Of a stretch of 64,000 nucleotides of DNA, positions 1 to 12,858 are shown piece by piece. The position numbers and the translations under genes were made by a program. Source of the DNA: Diphasiastrum complanatum (taxonomy: Eukaryota > Streptophyta > Lycopodiopsida > Lycopodiales > Lycopodiaceae); contig CM055101.1 in NCBI GenBank assembly GCA_029204225.1, positions 33,857,683 through 33,921,682 on the forward strand, given 5' to 3'. The notes under the pieces are model-generated. The model saw only the letters and a list, made by a program, of their open reading frames with translations. It was not told where the DNA came from and ran no database searches. The stretch's first letter is position 1, and each line of letters starts with the position of its first letter.

Positions 1-770
1 GTACAAATTTAGAAGTCGATCTTCTAGTATTAATGTCCCTTGCCCAATCTGCATTTGTGTATCCTTCTAGAATATTGGCAGATTGGTTTCCTCCATAGCA
101 TAAGCTAAGATGTTTAGTTACTTGGATGTACTTCGTGACCTTTGTAAGTGATTTCCAATGGGCTAGGCCTGGATTTGATAGGAACTGGCTGAGTGAACTA
201 ATTGAATATGAAATGTCGGGTCAAGTGCAAATCATTGCATACATTAGTGAGTTGATGATGGAGTGAAACGAATATTTCTTTATTTCTTCTTTCTCTTCCT
301 CGGTTTGAGGAGATTGTTCCTTGAAAACTTTAGTCCAGGGTCTAGTGGAAAGTAACTTGGATTGCAATGGCCATTCCATACTTTTCCAGCACGTTTGTGT
401 GATATCTTTGCTGACTGATAAATATCAGTCTGTTGGGTCGGAATCGAAAATTTTTGATTCCGAGACAATAGTGAGCTAGACCCATATCAGTCATTTTGTA
501 CTTTTTGGCTAGCATGCATTTGATGTCCTTCCTCAGATTCAGATCATTACTGAATAATAGAGTATCATCAACATAGAGAGTGATGATGATGAAGAAATCT
601 GATACATTTGAAGTAGACATTTGAATCTGCTGAGTTTGGAATAAAACCATTCTCAATAAGAAATACATTTATTTTCTGGAACTAGGCTCTAGGTGACTGT
701 TTCAGCCCATAAAGTGCCTTGTGAATTTTGCATACAAGGTGTTGCTTACCCCCTTATCGACCGTGTCTTG
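1..770 (-). mobile_element. Ty1/copia remnant, RT to RNase H
   Basis: Read on the minus strand from 770 down to 1, this is the back half of a Ty1/copia polyprotein. The part near 690-730 reads KIHKALYGLKQSP. The 342-668 frame carries the reverse transcriptase YVDD box followed by DMGLAHYCLGI. Positions 41-65 carry the RNase H core YTNADWARD. A stop directly after KQSPRA and shifts near 340 show it is dead. Its upper end abuts a piece of C48 peptidase exon at about 770, so it seems to have landed in that gene. The other end leaves the window and no LTR is seen. Confidence 0.85.
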
Positions 771-849
771 TTGAAAAAATCTTTGCATTATAGAGCATAA
801 ACCACCCACAACTAAATGCATCTTGTTGTTGGGGAGTTTGTAGATCAAA
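770..849 (-). pseudogene. C48 (Ulp1/SENP-type) peptidase, catalytic-Cys fragment
   Basis: The minus-strand frame reads QQQDAFSCGWFMLYNAKIF. C48 peptidases end their catalytic core with a Gln, a few residues, then an Asp/Ser-Cys-Gly-Trp/Val motif, where Cys is the nucleophile and Gln forms the oxyanion hole. The fragment closely resembles the C48 exon at 61783-61890 (QQVDSVSCGWYTVCNAKHF), so the two are relatives. Upstream exons with the His and Asp are not seen here. The 3' side is cut off by a copia fragment at about 770. It lies downstream of H3-like gene A on the same strand. Family assignment is by motif only. Confidence 0.6.
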
Positions 850-1117
850 AACAAATATAAGATCTATCCAGATAAAATTTTAAATACATTTTCATATAAG
901 GTCTATCTAAATAAAATTCTGAATACATTCATCACTAATGCTGATACCTTGATTGATATTATTCTTGGTTTAGCCATAGATGTGGCTGAAGTTGGCAATA
1001 CTTCAAGATTCGTAAGAAGTTGTTTATCAAAACTTCTGTGGCTATTTTCACAAGAATTCATTTTAATGCATACCTGTTTCACCACCCCATCCAAAATAGT
1101 GGCCATGGAAATTATAT
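850..1117 (-). other. Stretch between H3-like gene A and the C48 fragment
   Basis: A minus-strand frame stays open over 903-1256. It contains two places that look like splice donors after AG (around 1065 and 945), with an S/K/N-rich segment between them. It may be an exon linking the H3-like and C48 parts, or simply a spacer. No known domain is visible. Confidence 0.25.
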
Positions 1118-1500
1118 TTAAACTCCAATGTAGCCTGCTTTGGGCATAATATCTTTGGGCATAATGGTGAATGCTTTGCATGGATGGCAAGCAGGAAGGA
1201 ATCCTCAAAAAATTGAGCTTGAAAATCTTCATAGGCTTCTTGAAGGAACATAACAACTGAAACTTTAAAACGATTGTACCTACCTAGATTCTCTCTGGTG
1301 ATTTCACATACCAAACGATAGAATGGAGCCTTTGGAATCATAAGCTCCATTGACCTTTGACACTTTTTTATCTCTCTCATCCAATGGCTTCTTCTCATCG
1401 ATGTTCTCCTACCAGTATCGTGCAGCCTGATGCTCGAAACTTCACCTTGAACTGGTTTGGGATGATGATCAGTTCTGGATGTTTGCTTCACTCTAGCCAT
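1118..1500 (-). pseudogene. Histone H3-like gene A (CENH3-leaning), frameshifted
   Basis: The protein starts MARVKQTSRT, close to the H3 start MARTKQTARK, with a tail of about 40 residues. The histone fold follows: REIKKCQRSMELMIPKAPF (alpha-N), then RLVCEIT (alpha-1), LQEAYEDF (alpha-2), and FFEDSFLLAIHAKH. One base is missing after AIHAKH. In the other frame the end reads IMPKDIMPKAGYIGV then a stop at 1118-1120, with MPKDI partly duplicated. Length is about 126 residues against 136 for canonical H3. Features leaning to centromeric H3 are IPKAPF instead of IRKLPF and a loop 1 about one residue longer than H3. It is very divergent and probably no longer functional. It lies upstream of a C48 fragment and diverges from gene A. 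Confidence 0.8.
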
Positions 1501-2226
1501 AAACAGGATCTAACAAAGGCTCAAAAAGATGTTGATTAAGCTAAAAAAATTAAAGTGTATGAAATGGATATTGGACTTATGCGCAAATAAGAAATAGGTA
1601 CCTTATGGGCGTCTACAGGTGCGCACTAATCAGATATGTGAAAACTAAAAAAAGAAAGTGTCACGATTGGGTTCAATGAAATTTATATACATAACATGTT
1701 ATCCCACATGTGTGGAGTCAAACTTGAAATCCACGTATTGAATTTTCATTTGGTAAATGCATGGACAAGTGGCATCATATTATTCCTTGACCTCTAACAC
1801 GTTAGTGACCATCATCATTAGGATTTTAACACGTGTCAGGAACTGAGTGAACTGTCAACTAATAGGCACATGCCACGTGTTCAGATATTGAATATGTGTA
1901 TACGCTTTTATTTCATGCCTCTCATTGTGCCAAAATGTGCACTCAACCGATATGAGTATGTATTTATGTAAACCATTGTTCAAAAATATAGTTCAATAAA
2001 ATCATTGTTAAAAAAGAAACTATAAATATGAGACACCTTTCTCATTTTCACAACTCTAGTTTTGCTTTATGTGAATTAGTTGTTTTTCTTACCAATTCTA
2101 GACCACCGTTTTACTAGGTTTACTATTCCACATCATCACGGAGAATGCTAGGACTGAGGTTTCAAGACTTTTATGTGGTACAGAGTTTGAACATTAGAGG
2201 TTTCAAGACTTCTATGTGGTACATAG
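1501..2226 (+). promoter_or_regulatory. Divergent intergenic region between H3-like A and gene A
   Basis: No coding frame is supported here. On the plus strand a TATAAATA box lies at 2021-2028. CACGTG/ACACGTGT-type palindromes occur near 1835 and 1873. H3-like B and gene B share this design (ACACGTGT, then TATAAATA at 32740-32747), so the region may be a bidirectional promoter. Inferred from motifs only. Confidence 0.4.
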
Positions 2227-2237
2227 TTTGAACATCA
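2156..2237 (+). repeat. Tandem duplication, 41-bp unit x2
   Basis: Two nearly identical 41-base units beginning GAGGTTTCAAGACTT lie head to tail just before gene A. They differ at about three positions. Confidence 0.9.
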
Positions 2238-2682
2238 GATAGATAGGATCTTTCCCATCTTCTGTGCCACAATAGATACACTAGCTACGGCTAGAGCTAA
2301 CGCAGAAAGTGTGTCATTTGCCATGGATTATATGAGTACAACACTTTTTCCGTATAGTATAAGAGCTTATGATTCAGATATTGCATGGATTCCATACAAC
2401 TTACTAACGTACATATGGAAGGGTGATAGACCATTTGTAGCTAGACTCAATAGATTTTTGAATAATTTGTCTAGAAATCACTATAGAATTTTAACTGTTG
2501 AGGAGCAGCGTAGGGACAATTTGTTGAACATAGGTTCAAAGATCATTTCATGTGAGATGGTCTTTGTATTCTTGCTTTCTGAACATACAACTGTTCCAAT
2601 GCCCGTTGACTCACAGGAGGCCATTCTATGTTATGAAATGAACGAGGTTGAGGAGGAGCAACCAATAAATGAAGAAGAATAA
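2227..2682 (+). CDS. Gene A: unknown protein, acidic C-terminus
   Basis: An open frame runs from just after a TAG at 2224 to a TAA at 2680-2682. The first ATG is at 2323 (119 codons), but the open frame upstream (IFPIFCATIDTLATARAN) suggests the real start or an exon edge lies earlier. Visible features are a hydrophobic/aromatic stretch (SDIAWIPYNLLTYIWKGDRP), a basic helix-like part (RLNRFLNNLSRNHYRIL) and an acidic end (NEVEEEQPINEEE). No known domain is recognised. It is divergent to H3-like A behind a TATAAATA box, so it may be a real gene of the same locus. Confidence 0.4.
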   Translation, partial: FEHQIDRIFPIFCATIDTLATARANAESVSFAMDYMSTTLFPYSIRAYDSDIAWIPYNLLTYIWKGDRPFVARLNRFLNNLSRNHYRILTVEEQRRDNLLNIGSKIISCEMVFVFLLSEHTTVPMPVDSQEAILCYEMNEVEEEQPINEEE

Positions 2683-3358
2683 AGAGCACTCTCCTTGCAG
2701 CAATTCTTTGAGTTATCTCCATAAACCAGTGAGGCAAATGAGATAGTGTTGCAAATTAGGAGCCTCTCTCCAATTATCATCAATGGTAGAGAGTACATGT
2801 TTTTTTTTTTCATTATCTACAATATATTCTCCATCTGCTAGAGGAAGAACTCCAAAGTGCTCTAATGAAATTGCAGAATTACCTACAATCACACAAGGAT
2901 TGATGATACATTCCAAAAGTTGTGTCCAAAAAATGAGGATGCCACATGAGAAATGGCATTGGCAAGAATCTTGACAGAGCTCCGAAACGTCGACTCCTCT
3001 CCTGAGGTGACTCGCCATGAGGCACGAGAGTACAATTTCACTCAACTAGAGGGGAAATAAGGAAGCATTAACCTGAGTGACACTACAGAAGCTGATGAGG
3101 GGACACATGACGCCATTGAAATCAATGCTTATGCATCTAGAGCAAAGGGAGTGAGAAAAGCCAGAGAGAGTGACTCCAAGGATGCTTCTTGGCGCACTAC
3201 ATTGGACACTTTCCGGAGCAGTACATCTATTGCACTAGCAAAAAGTATAGTCCTAATGGAGATGAAGAGCTGCTAAAGTGCAAATCATTGTCCAAACATA
3301 TTGCACAAGTGGAACTAGCAAAAGGTTATAATAACGCAGTTGTTAATGATCTAAGCTC
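2683..3358 (+). other. Possible downstream exons of gene A
   Basis: Short open stretches without a single continuous frame. The last, from 3189, reads AHYIGHFPEQYIYCTSKKY and runs into a gypsy LTR fragment at 3359. It could be the broken 3' part of gene A. Otherwise nothing recognised. Confidence 0.25.
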
Positions 3359-3429
3359 TGTTGGAGGGTTTGCAGGCCCCAAGGCAACCCTAACCCTATT
3401 TAATAAGTGAGAGGGATTTGGCACCCTGC
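3359..3429 (+). repeat. Ty3/gypsy LTR fragment (LTR start)
   Basis: It begins TGTTGGAGGGTTTGCAG and matches the LTR start at 14500 almost base for base for about 70 bases, then stops at the edge of Copia-A. It is probably the 5' LTR stump of the gypsy element whose interior and 3' LTR lie at 11718-14640. Confidence 0.7.
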
Positions 3430-3444
3430 GTGTGTAAGTCGTAA

Positions 3445-3724
3445 TCATATCGTTTCTTGTATAGCATTACTGAGTGTTCGATATTTAGCTTCCGTCGATG
3501 ATAAGGCTATTGTAGGTTGCTTTCTGCTATTCTATGAAATTGCAGCTGTACCATAACTGAATGTATGACCACTGGTAGATCTTCTGTCATCAATATTACC
3601 TGCCCAATCGGCATCTGTATAATTTACCAACATTGGCGCTTCAGGCTGATCATACTTCAAACCAAAATTCAATGTTCCTCGAATGTATTTGAGAATACGT
3701 TTAGCAGACGTCCAATGTGCTTGA
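3445..3724 (-). pseudogene. Copia-A pol, RNase H segment
   Basis: The minus strand reads HWTSAKRILKYIRGTLNFG and then YTDADWAGNIDDRRST, the copia RNase H region. It is separated from the RT part by the CACTA insertion and resumes the same frame as 7427 upward when the insertion and one TGA copy are ignored. It ends near 3445, where the element is truncated. Confidence 0.8.
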
Positions 3725-3750
3725 CATTATAGAAAAAGTGGCAAAAATTG
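3725..3750 (+). repeat. CACTA left terminal inverted repeat
   Basis: CATTATAGAAAAAGTGGCAA and following bases match the inverted right end with few differences. The third base has changed from C to T, so the CACTA tip is mutated on this side. Confidence 0.85.
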
Positions 3751-4320
3751 TAGAAATTTTTGCAATTTTTGTTATTTTTTGCCAAAAAAATTGTGGGAAC
3801 GGATTCTGTAATTTTTTTGACAAATCCGCAATTTCGGTCCCGCAAATTTTTTGGCTAACTTTCTGCAATTTTCACGGCTAAATTAATAATAAAAAAAAAT
3901 TGCGAAAACCCACCCGTAATTTTTTGGCATAATAATTGCGGAATCCGTTTTCACAATTTGTTTGGTTGATATTTTTTGCCAGATTTTTTGGGCAAAAATT
4001 GTCAAAATATTGCAAAAATTCATTTCCACAATTGTTGTGGCAAAAATTGCGGATATTTTTTCGCAATTTTTTTTGCAAAAATTGCAAAAAAATTGCGAAA
4101 ATTCATTTTCATAATTTTTTTTCAAAATAGTGTCAAAAATTTGTGGAAAATAAATTCACTATGGAATATAAATTGCAAATTTATTTTCCGCAATTTTTAT
4201 ACACTATTTTAAAAATATTGTGAAAATGAATTTCTACAATTGTTTTGGCAATTTTTACCAAAAAAATTACGAATAAATACCTACAATTTGTTGGCTAAAA
4301 TTGCAAAAAATTTCACCAAC
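3751..4320. repeat. CACTA left subterminal repeat array
   Basis: AAAATTGC/GCAATTTT-type motifs recur every 10-30 bases in both orientations. In En/Spm-like elements such subterminal repeats bind the element's own regulatory protein. The long frames across this stretch (KKNCEN, NFFCKN) arise from the repeats and are not genes. Confidence 0.75.
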
Positions 4321-5806
<1,486 letters not shown>

Positions 5807-6158
5807 GAGAAAAAAGAGTGTCAATGAGAGAGAGACAGACAGAGACAAAGAGGGAGAGGGAGAACAAGCTTTAATCCAAGCTTTACTCAAACTACTTTAA
5901 CTCTAATGAAAGGGAAACAAAAGAGTGTCGATGAGAGAGATAAAAGAATAAAGAGTCATCAAGGTTTTCAGAAAACTTACTTTACCCCAAGCCCTACTCC
6001 AAGCTTTACACCCTTTTAAATAGCTTTACTCCTTTTGAGAAGCTTTCTTATGCTCTTTTTGAAAAGGTTTACAAGATTTTAAATAGCTTTACCTCAAGCT
6101 TTTGAAAGCTTTAATTCTAATGAAAAAAAAAAAAAAGTGTCAATGAGAGAGAGAAAAG

Positions 6159-6454
6159 AACATAAACAACAATAAACACAAATGTTACAAAGCAAAACAA
6201 ATAAACTTTTGAATGTTGGCTATGGTGCTTACCTTTGTGTCCAATGTTTAACTTTTTGCTCAAGCCTTGGCTATGGTAAGAAGGTAAAGAGCTTTGGCTG
6301 TGATAAAAGAACATAAACAACAATAAACACAAATGTATCAAAGAAAAATAAGTAAACTTTTGAATGTTGGCTATGGTGCTCACCTTTTTGTCCAATGCTC
6401 CACTTTTTCTCCAAGCCCTGGCTATGGTGAAAAGGTAGAGAGCTTGGTTGTGAC
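6159..6454. repeat. Tandem duplication, about 148-bp unit x2 in CACTA interior
   Basis: Two diverged copies beginning ACATAAACAACAATAAACAC (about 6161 and 6311), each containing TTGAATGTTGGCTATGGTGC. A third partial start may follow. Confidence 0.85.
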
Positions 6455-6624
6455 AAAAAAACATAAAAAAGATCAAGCATCATTAGAAGAGCCATAGCTC
6501 TAAAGCAGCACCATCGCTAGGCGCAAAAATATCTTCCTCTTTGCGCTCAAAAATCGAAAATCGAAATGAAAAGAAACCGCGACGTGCCAAGTAATTTGGC
6601 TTCCGGTAATCGACGCTATGGTCG

Positions 6625-7397
6625 ACGCTAGCCAAAAAATTGCAGAAATTTTTTTCTGCAATTCTTGCCGTGATGGCAAAAATTGCGAAAGTCTTTCGCA
6701 ATTTTGTCTGCAATTTTTCACAATTTTCTCCGCAATTTGCCATAATTTTTGCAATTTATGCCATGTCTAAAAATTGCGAAAAAAAATTTAGCAGTTTTGT
6801 CTACGATTCCTACCACGACGGGAGAAATTGCAAAAAACTTTTTGCAATTTTTTCTGCAATTTCAGCCGCGAAATTTTTTTCGCAATTTCTGCCATGGCCT
6901 AAAAATTGCAAAAAAAAAATCCGCAATTTTGTCTGCAATTTCTACCACGATGAGAAAAATTGCGAAAAACTTTCTATAGTTTTTTTTTGATATTTCTGCC
7001 ACTGAAACATTTTTCGCAATTTCTACCATGGCCTAAAAATTGCAAAAATTTGTTTCCACAATTTTGTCTTCAATTTTTACCACGACGGGAGAAATTGCGA
7101 AAAATTTTATGCAATGTTTTCTACAAATTCTTCCACAAAAACATTTTTTGCAATTTTGGCCACGACCAAAAAATTGCGAAAAATCTTTTCCACACTTTTT
7201 TTTCGCAAATTCTATGATGACGACAAAAATTGCAGAAGTTTTTTGCAATTTTTTCCGTAATTTCTACAATGATGGTACAAATTGCGGACGATTTTTTACA
7301 ATTTCTACCATAACGGTATAAATTGCGGAATTTTTTCTGCAATTTTTTGGCTTTCCGCAATTTCGACCAAAAAAAACTGCAAAAAAAATTTATTCGT
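6625..7397. repeat. CACTA right subterminal repeat array
   Basis: The same AAAATTGC/GCAATTTT motif family as at 3751-4320, here organised in looser units of about 90-120 bases that include CCACGACGGGAGAAATTGC or close variants. This array is longer and more ordered than the left one. Confidence 0.75.
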
Positions 7398-7423
7398 AAT
7401 TTTTGTCACATTTTCTTATAGTG
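7398..7423 (-). repeat. CACTA right terminal inverted repeat
   Basis: On the minus strand it starts CACTATAAGAAAATGTGACA. It is flanked by TGA at 7424-7426, the same triplet as at 3722-3724. Confidence 0.9.
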
Positions 7424-7426
7424 TGA

Positions 7427-10050
7427 CTAGGATCTTGCATAAATTGACTAACAACACTTACAACATAAGATATGTCAGGTCTTGTGTGTGCCAAATAAAT
7501 CAAACTACCCACCAACTGTCTATACAAATAAACATCCACTTTCTCAGATTCATCATATGCAGTAAGCTTTATGTTGACATCCATAGGTGTATTCAAAGGC
7601 TTACAATCCTGCATATTGAACTTATAAAATAAATCTCGTGCATATTTGCTTTGTGTAAGAAAGACCATGTCTTTCTTTTGCCATACTTCAATGCCAAGAC
7701 AATAGTGCATCAATCCTAGATCACTCATGTCAAAAGCATTGGAAAGATCTGATTTTATTTCATCAATTAAGCTCTCATTACTTCTTGTAATAATCAAATC
7801 ATCCATGTACAACACAATTAACACTATATCTGAGGTCTTGTCTTAGAATGTAAAGATTAGGATCAGCATCACTCTTTATCATTCCCCTTCGCTTGAAGTA
7901 TTCATCAATGCAAGAGTACCACGCCCGTGGTGCTTGTTTCAATCCATAAATGGCTTTGTTGAGCTTACAAACGAGTTGCTCTCTCCTTGGCTCAACAAAT
8001 CCTTGAGGTTGTACTAAGTACATCTCTTCATCCAGCACTCCATTAAGAAAAGCAAATTTAACGTCCATTTGCTAGATCTTCCAACCATAGAAAATAGAAA
8101 TAGCAATGATAGAACGTATAGTTACCATCTTAGCTACGGGTGCGAAGGTTTTCTCAAAATCAATACATTTTTGCTGCTCAAATCCTCTCGCAACCAACCA
8201 TGATTTGTACTTGTCGAGTTGCCCATCAGCTCCACATTTAATCTTGTATATCCATTTGCAAGTGATAGGCATCTTACCATCAGGTAGCTCAACCAAATTC
8301 CACGTCCTACTTATGGTTATAGCTTCCATTTATGTTTCCATAGCTTCACGCCACTCCTTGTGCTCCTTTGCTTTATCAAAAGTTTTTGGTTCTTGAGCCT
8401 TGAGTACAGAACCCATTAGGGCTAGATTCATCTCTAATCTTGCAGGAGGTTTGCGATTTCTACTTGATCTTTTAGGCTCTCCCTGCTCACTTGATTCGGA
8501 GTATATCCCTTATTAGCATCACTTGTTACTGACAAGTACCACTTAGGCACTCTCCTAGGAAACTCATTATTGACCCTGTCTTTTTCCATTGGCTCTTCCA
8601 TATCGACACCAACTTCTTCCATTACTTGCACTTTAGCTTTATCATCAAAAAGATCGTTTGTCAATTTTATCTCTGGAAATCACGATCTTTTGTGCATCTG
8701 TGTCATACATCATGTATGCCTTGGCTCTTTCATCATATCCAAGAAAAATACACATAACAGCTTTTGCATTCAGCTTCTTTCGTTTTTCATCAGGTACATG
8801 AGCGTAAGCATCACAACCAAATACTCGTAAATGAGAAACAGTAGGTTTCTTTCCAGTAAAAACTTTGTAAGGTGTCTTACCCTCCATGGACTCTGTAGGA
8901 CACCGATTCAAGATATGAGTAGTTGTGTTGCATGCTTCTGTCCAAAAAGTATTTGGCATACCCTTGCTCTTAAGCACTGCCCTAGCCATCTGTTTTTTCG
9001 TTCTACAACTCGGTTGTGTTGTGGTGAATAGGGTGTAGTAGTTTGTCTCTTGATCCCATGATCCTTGCAAAGGTTTATAAACTCTATTGAGAAATATTCA
9101 CCGCCACCATCTGATCTGAGGGTCTTAATATAACAACTTGTTTGTTTTTCAACTAGAGCCTTGAACTCTCTAAACTTGGCAAAAGCATCAGATTTCTTGC
9201 TTATGAAATAAATCCAGATATGTCTAGTATAGTCATCAATGAATATGATGAAATAGTAACAACCAATAATGGACCTAGTTTGTATTGGTCCACACAGATC
9301 ACTATGAACAAGATCAAGAATGCCATTGGCTCTTCTTGCTCCATCTTTGGGAAATCTCCCTCTATGTTGTTTTCCCAAAATGCAACCCTCACAAATTTTT
9401 CTTTCAAAAGAGATATCAGACAATCCAACAACTAGATTACCTCTTTTAAGAATTTGCAAGCTTTGAGCACTAATATGACCAAACCTTTGATGCCAAAGAT
9501 CACTTCGACTATCGACAATGCTTACCATAGCTTGAGTAAAAGATCTCACATTCAATTTGTAGAGTCGATTCTCGTTGACTCTAGCTCCTGTAGCAATCAC
9601 TTTGTAGTGATTCTTGATGTATTTGACAAGACATTTTTCATTGTCAAACTCAACCTTGAGTTGTTGATCAGCCATCGTCCCAACATATAGTAGATTGTTA
9701 GCTAAGCCATGTACATATTGCACATTGCTTATCTGCTTTATCTTCCCGCTAGCTAACTTCACTGGTACCATTCCAACTCCTTTAACAGATAGCAATTTGC
9801 CATCAGCTTGTCCAACTTCATCACCATTGTCAGTTTCCTTGAGTTCTGAAGGCCACTCTTTCCTTGAAGTCATGTGCTTGGATGCACCACTATCAATGTA
9901 CCATGTATCCTTGGCTTCATCACTTGTCATTAATGCTGTAATGAGCAATTTTGAACTCTCACCAGTATCATCTTCATATTGATCATCATCGTATTGATGT
10001 TGATCATTATAATTGTCTTCATAATAATAGTCATCAAATTGATGTTGATC
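7427..10050 (-). pseudogene. Copia-A pol: protease, integrase, reverse transcriptase
   Basis: Protease DTWYIDSGASKHMTS is near 9900. The integrase zinc region HQRFGH...CEGCILGKQHRG lies around 9370-9500. The integrase catalytic core runs from DLVHSDLCGPI through RSDGGGEYF to QHNRVVERKNR, where the usual QQNG is changed. The RT starts with WNLVELPDGKMPITCKWIYK, continues with MDVKFAFLNG and IYGLKQAPRAWYS, and has YMDD at about 7805. Several frames (9070/8908, 8664, 8329, 8068, 7824) carry consecutive parts, which shows at least four frameshifts or stops. The RT core ends at 7427, where the CACTA element interrupts it. Inactive. Confidence 0.9.
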
Positions 10051-10899
10051 AGCATAATTTCTCGCTTGCCATTTGTCTTTTCTTTGTTCCATCTCCTTTT
10101 GTTTCTTGAAGCATTCACGCTCCCAGTGGCCAGGTTTGTTGCCTTTTGTCTTGAATAGCCGCGTCCTTGACCTCGACCTTGATTCCAACTTGCTCATGAA
10201 ATTGTTGAAATGATCCCTGACTTGAGTTTCCTCCTCTCGATTGATACCTTCCATGGCCAAATCTTCCACCTCATCCTCTAACTTCAAGAGCTTGATCATA
10301 GCTCATGTTACAATGATTTAAGTTCTCTTGGCGTTGCTCTTCTTGCAAAAGCAATCCACCTAGTTCTTCATGAGTTGGAAGATTTTCTCTTGTGGCTATA
10401 CTCGTCACAAACATCTGATGTGACTCACTCAGACTATTCAATGTCAATTGCACGATCTCACGATCTTGTACTCGCTCTCCAATTGCTGCTAACTGGTCAC
10501 AAATCTCTTTGATCTTCAGTATGTGATCGGCAATAGTTGCACCATCATCCATCCGCAATGTATGCAACTTCGTCTTTAGAAATAGTATTCAAGATGTGTT
10601 TTTCGTTTCGAACAATGCCTTCAATGTATCCCACATTTCTTTTGGTCCTTCTGAATCTGAAATATAGGGCATAATTGCATCTGTAACTGATAAGTTGATG
10701 ACATTCTGGGCTTTCTGTTTTCTCCTATCAAATGCCCGCTGATCTTCTTCAATCAATGACCTTGTCTCTTCACCTGTCACGATCTTAGAAGCTCCTTTTC
10801 CATCAAAATGTTCTTCAGTTTGAATTTACAAATTACATAGTTGTCGGCACCTTCCAATTTGCTTGACTCATTAAGGACACTCTCGCTTAGAGTTGCCAT
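10050..10899 (-). pseudogene. Copia-A gag
   Basis: It starts MATLSESVLNESSKLEG at 10899 (minus), followed by a UBN2-type copia gag with RAFDRRKQKAQNVINLSVTD and LTLNSLSESHQMFV. A reduced zinc knuckle region (GHWERECFKKQKE) lies near 10110, with its first cysteines lost, and a D/Y/Q-rich stretch follows. Broken into three frames. Confidence 0.8.
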
Positions 10900-10967
10900 T
10901 ACTGGATAGATGAGTCTGGTTCACAAAATTTATCACACCACAGAACTGTAAATTTTTGGTTGGACAC

Positions 10968-11213
10968 CTGATATCGGTACGACGCGCGGGTGCATGACTA
11001 CTCGGGATTCTCTTTAGCTCGCACGTGTGGATCCGATATTGGTACAAATATGCGATATCGGTATGATGCACGGATGGACAACTGCTTTGGATTTTCTTTA
11101 CCTTTGGGGCATCGCTCTAGTATTGGTACTTATATGTGATATCGGTATGACGCGCGGATGTACGACTGCTCTTGGTTTTCTTTACCTCTGGTGCGTCGAT
11201 CCGATATTGGTAT
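10968..11213 (-). repeat. Three tandem units of about 80 bp in the Copia-A leader
   Basis: Each unit starts GATATCGGTAYGACGCGCGG (variants) and ends with an inverted relative, CGATCCGATATTGGTA. The units lie between the primer site and gag. The same motif pair occurs around the C48 and H3-like genes at 61900-63600. Confidence 0.85.
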
Positions 11214-11444
11214 AGACAAGATGAAAAGTAGAGAGAATATCAAAACTTTCAGAGAGAATATTCTAGATTCCCCACTTCGGAACGCGGCTACGTTGTCTCG
11301 TCTTTGCAAAGATTTTGAAATGTGTGATCGTTCAAAAGACAGAGATCAGTCTCCAAGCTTTCACCTCTCTTGAAGGACTTTCTAACTTTGTTGCGAAGCC
11401 TATGACAAGCTGTATCCACTGATCAGGCACGTAGGACTATTGCT

Positions 11445-11456
11445 GCTCTGATACCA
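11445..11456 (-). other. Copia-A primer-binding site
   Basis: On the minus strand TGGTATCAGAGC, complementary to the 3' end of plant initiator Met tRNA, directly next to the LTR end. Confidence 0.9.
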
Positions 11457-11717
11457 TGTCAGGAATAGATATGCAACATCAAGCATTCACCATAAGCAAT
11501 CACCACAAGAAGGCGGAAGAAGAACACGCACTGTCACTCTATCACACTAACTCATACAGAATGTAAAATGTACAAATAAACCCTAAACCCCTGATGGAGA
11601 GAGAAAACAAATGATAGACTAATAGACTAGCCTACGACTAATGATAGCTGGTCACAGCTTTCAACATTAATGTATCTCATAAACAGTAACAATGAAGTTT
11701 ATCATTGATTTCTAACA
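11457..11717 (-). repeat. Copia-A 5' LTR (261 bp)
   Basis: On the minus strand it starts TGTTAGAAATCAATGATAAA and ends TTCCTGACA, immediately followed by the primer site. The length is usual for small copia LTRs. No 3' partner survives. Confidence 0.85.
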
Positions 11718-12858
11718 AGCTGAAACGCCATAATGAGTACGCAATCTTGCAAAATACTATGGATGACGCAATTCGGGAGGAGGATGAAGATTCAGACGAT
11801 GAGCCGAATATCAGTATGTTGTCTTATACAACAGGGCAGACCACTACGACATCCACCACTATTGCATCAACGAATGTCAACGCTACTACAGAAATGATGC
11901 TCAATGAGTTCGAGAAACTCAAGAAGAGCCAACAGAAACAAATGAAAAAGTTGTAGTCACAATTTGATGAGAAAATCAAAGCATTGGAAGCTTTCCATGG
12001 ACAAGCGAACAAGGAACCTGAGAACTTTGCAAAGAATTTTCCTACCAGGGAAAATGTCTAGTATTCTATTTGTACAGAAAATCACATAGTGAATAAGTGT
12101 CCTCAATTGAAAAAACGAGTGGAAATCAGTATATGCCATTTGTGTAATTCACCTGATCATGAGACTGCTTTTTGCAACTTCAATCCTTGGATAATTCAAC
12201 AACGATATGCCCAGATGGGATATCAAGAACCACATTATGGAGGAAATCTGGAAGCTAGACCTCAACAATCTGCTTTTCGATACCCGGAACGGTTAGCCTT
12301 ATGTGCCCCACCAAAGCACCCCGCTCCTCTTGCCAATTTGATGGAACCATAACCTTATAGAAGTGCCAAAAAATGGAACTATGGTAATGATCAAGAAGGT
12401 GGATCTTTAAAACAATATGCTATTTATGCTGCCACACAACAACAAGCATCTAGAAACTAGACCAGAGCACCACTTGGATGCTTTGCATGTGGAGAAAATT
12501 ACAGAGTTGCAGAATGTCCAAATAGAAAAAAAATTGTACCATTTTGTCGTGACTGTGGTTATGGGCATTTCTATAAGGAATGTCCAGCAAGACTGAAGTC
12601 ACCACCGGCTATAGCTCTTGTAAATTTGATAACAATCAAGCAAAGACCAATAGCTCAGAATAAACCAAGTGTACCCTTGATGGTGGTCACCAAAGCACAG
12701 AAGCATAAAGAACTGTTAGCAGATCCAGTACCTGGTGATTCTATACCATTAACTGATATACCAACAACGTCTGGAGTCTATCCAAATCTTCATGCAAAAA
12801 AAAGAAGATATCAAGATATGAGACAGTGGATTAAACATCTGCAAGAAGAAGAGAAGTG
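11718..12858 (+). pseudogene. Gypsy gag-like region with three zinc knuckles
   Basis: The frame includes KRHNEYAILQNTMDDAI and a T/S-rich linker. Cysteine clusters follow: CHLCNSPDHETAFC near 12137, CFACGENYRVAEC near 12480 and CRDCGYGHFYKEC near 12547. The knuckles deviate from the CX2CX4HX4C pattern and stops separate them (TAG near 11956, 12060, 12458). A basic K/R/E-rich end follows at 12780-12858. Confidence 0.7.

Noticed and set aside
3878-4212. Frames rich in N, F, K, C (KKNCENEF type), also 6483-7360
   Set aside because: Products of AAAATTGC/GCAATTTT subterminal repeats. Overlapping frames on both strands look alike, so they are not genes.
6117-6495. Minus frames of about 75-119 codons in the CACTA interior as a transposase
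   Set aside because: They span a 148-bp duplication, have no transposase motif, and are rich in LLFMFF-type translations of AT-rich sequence.
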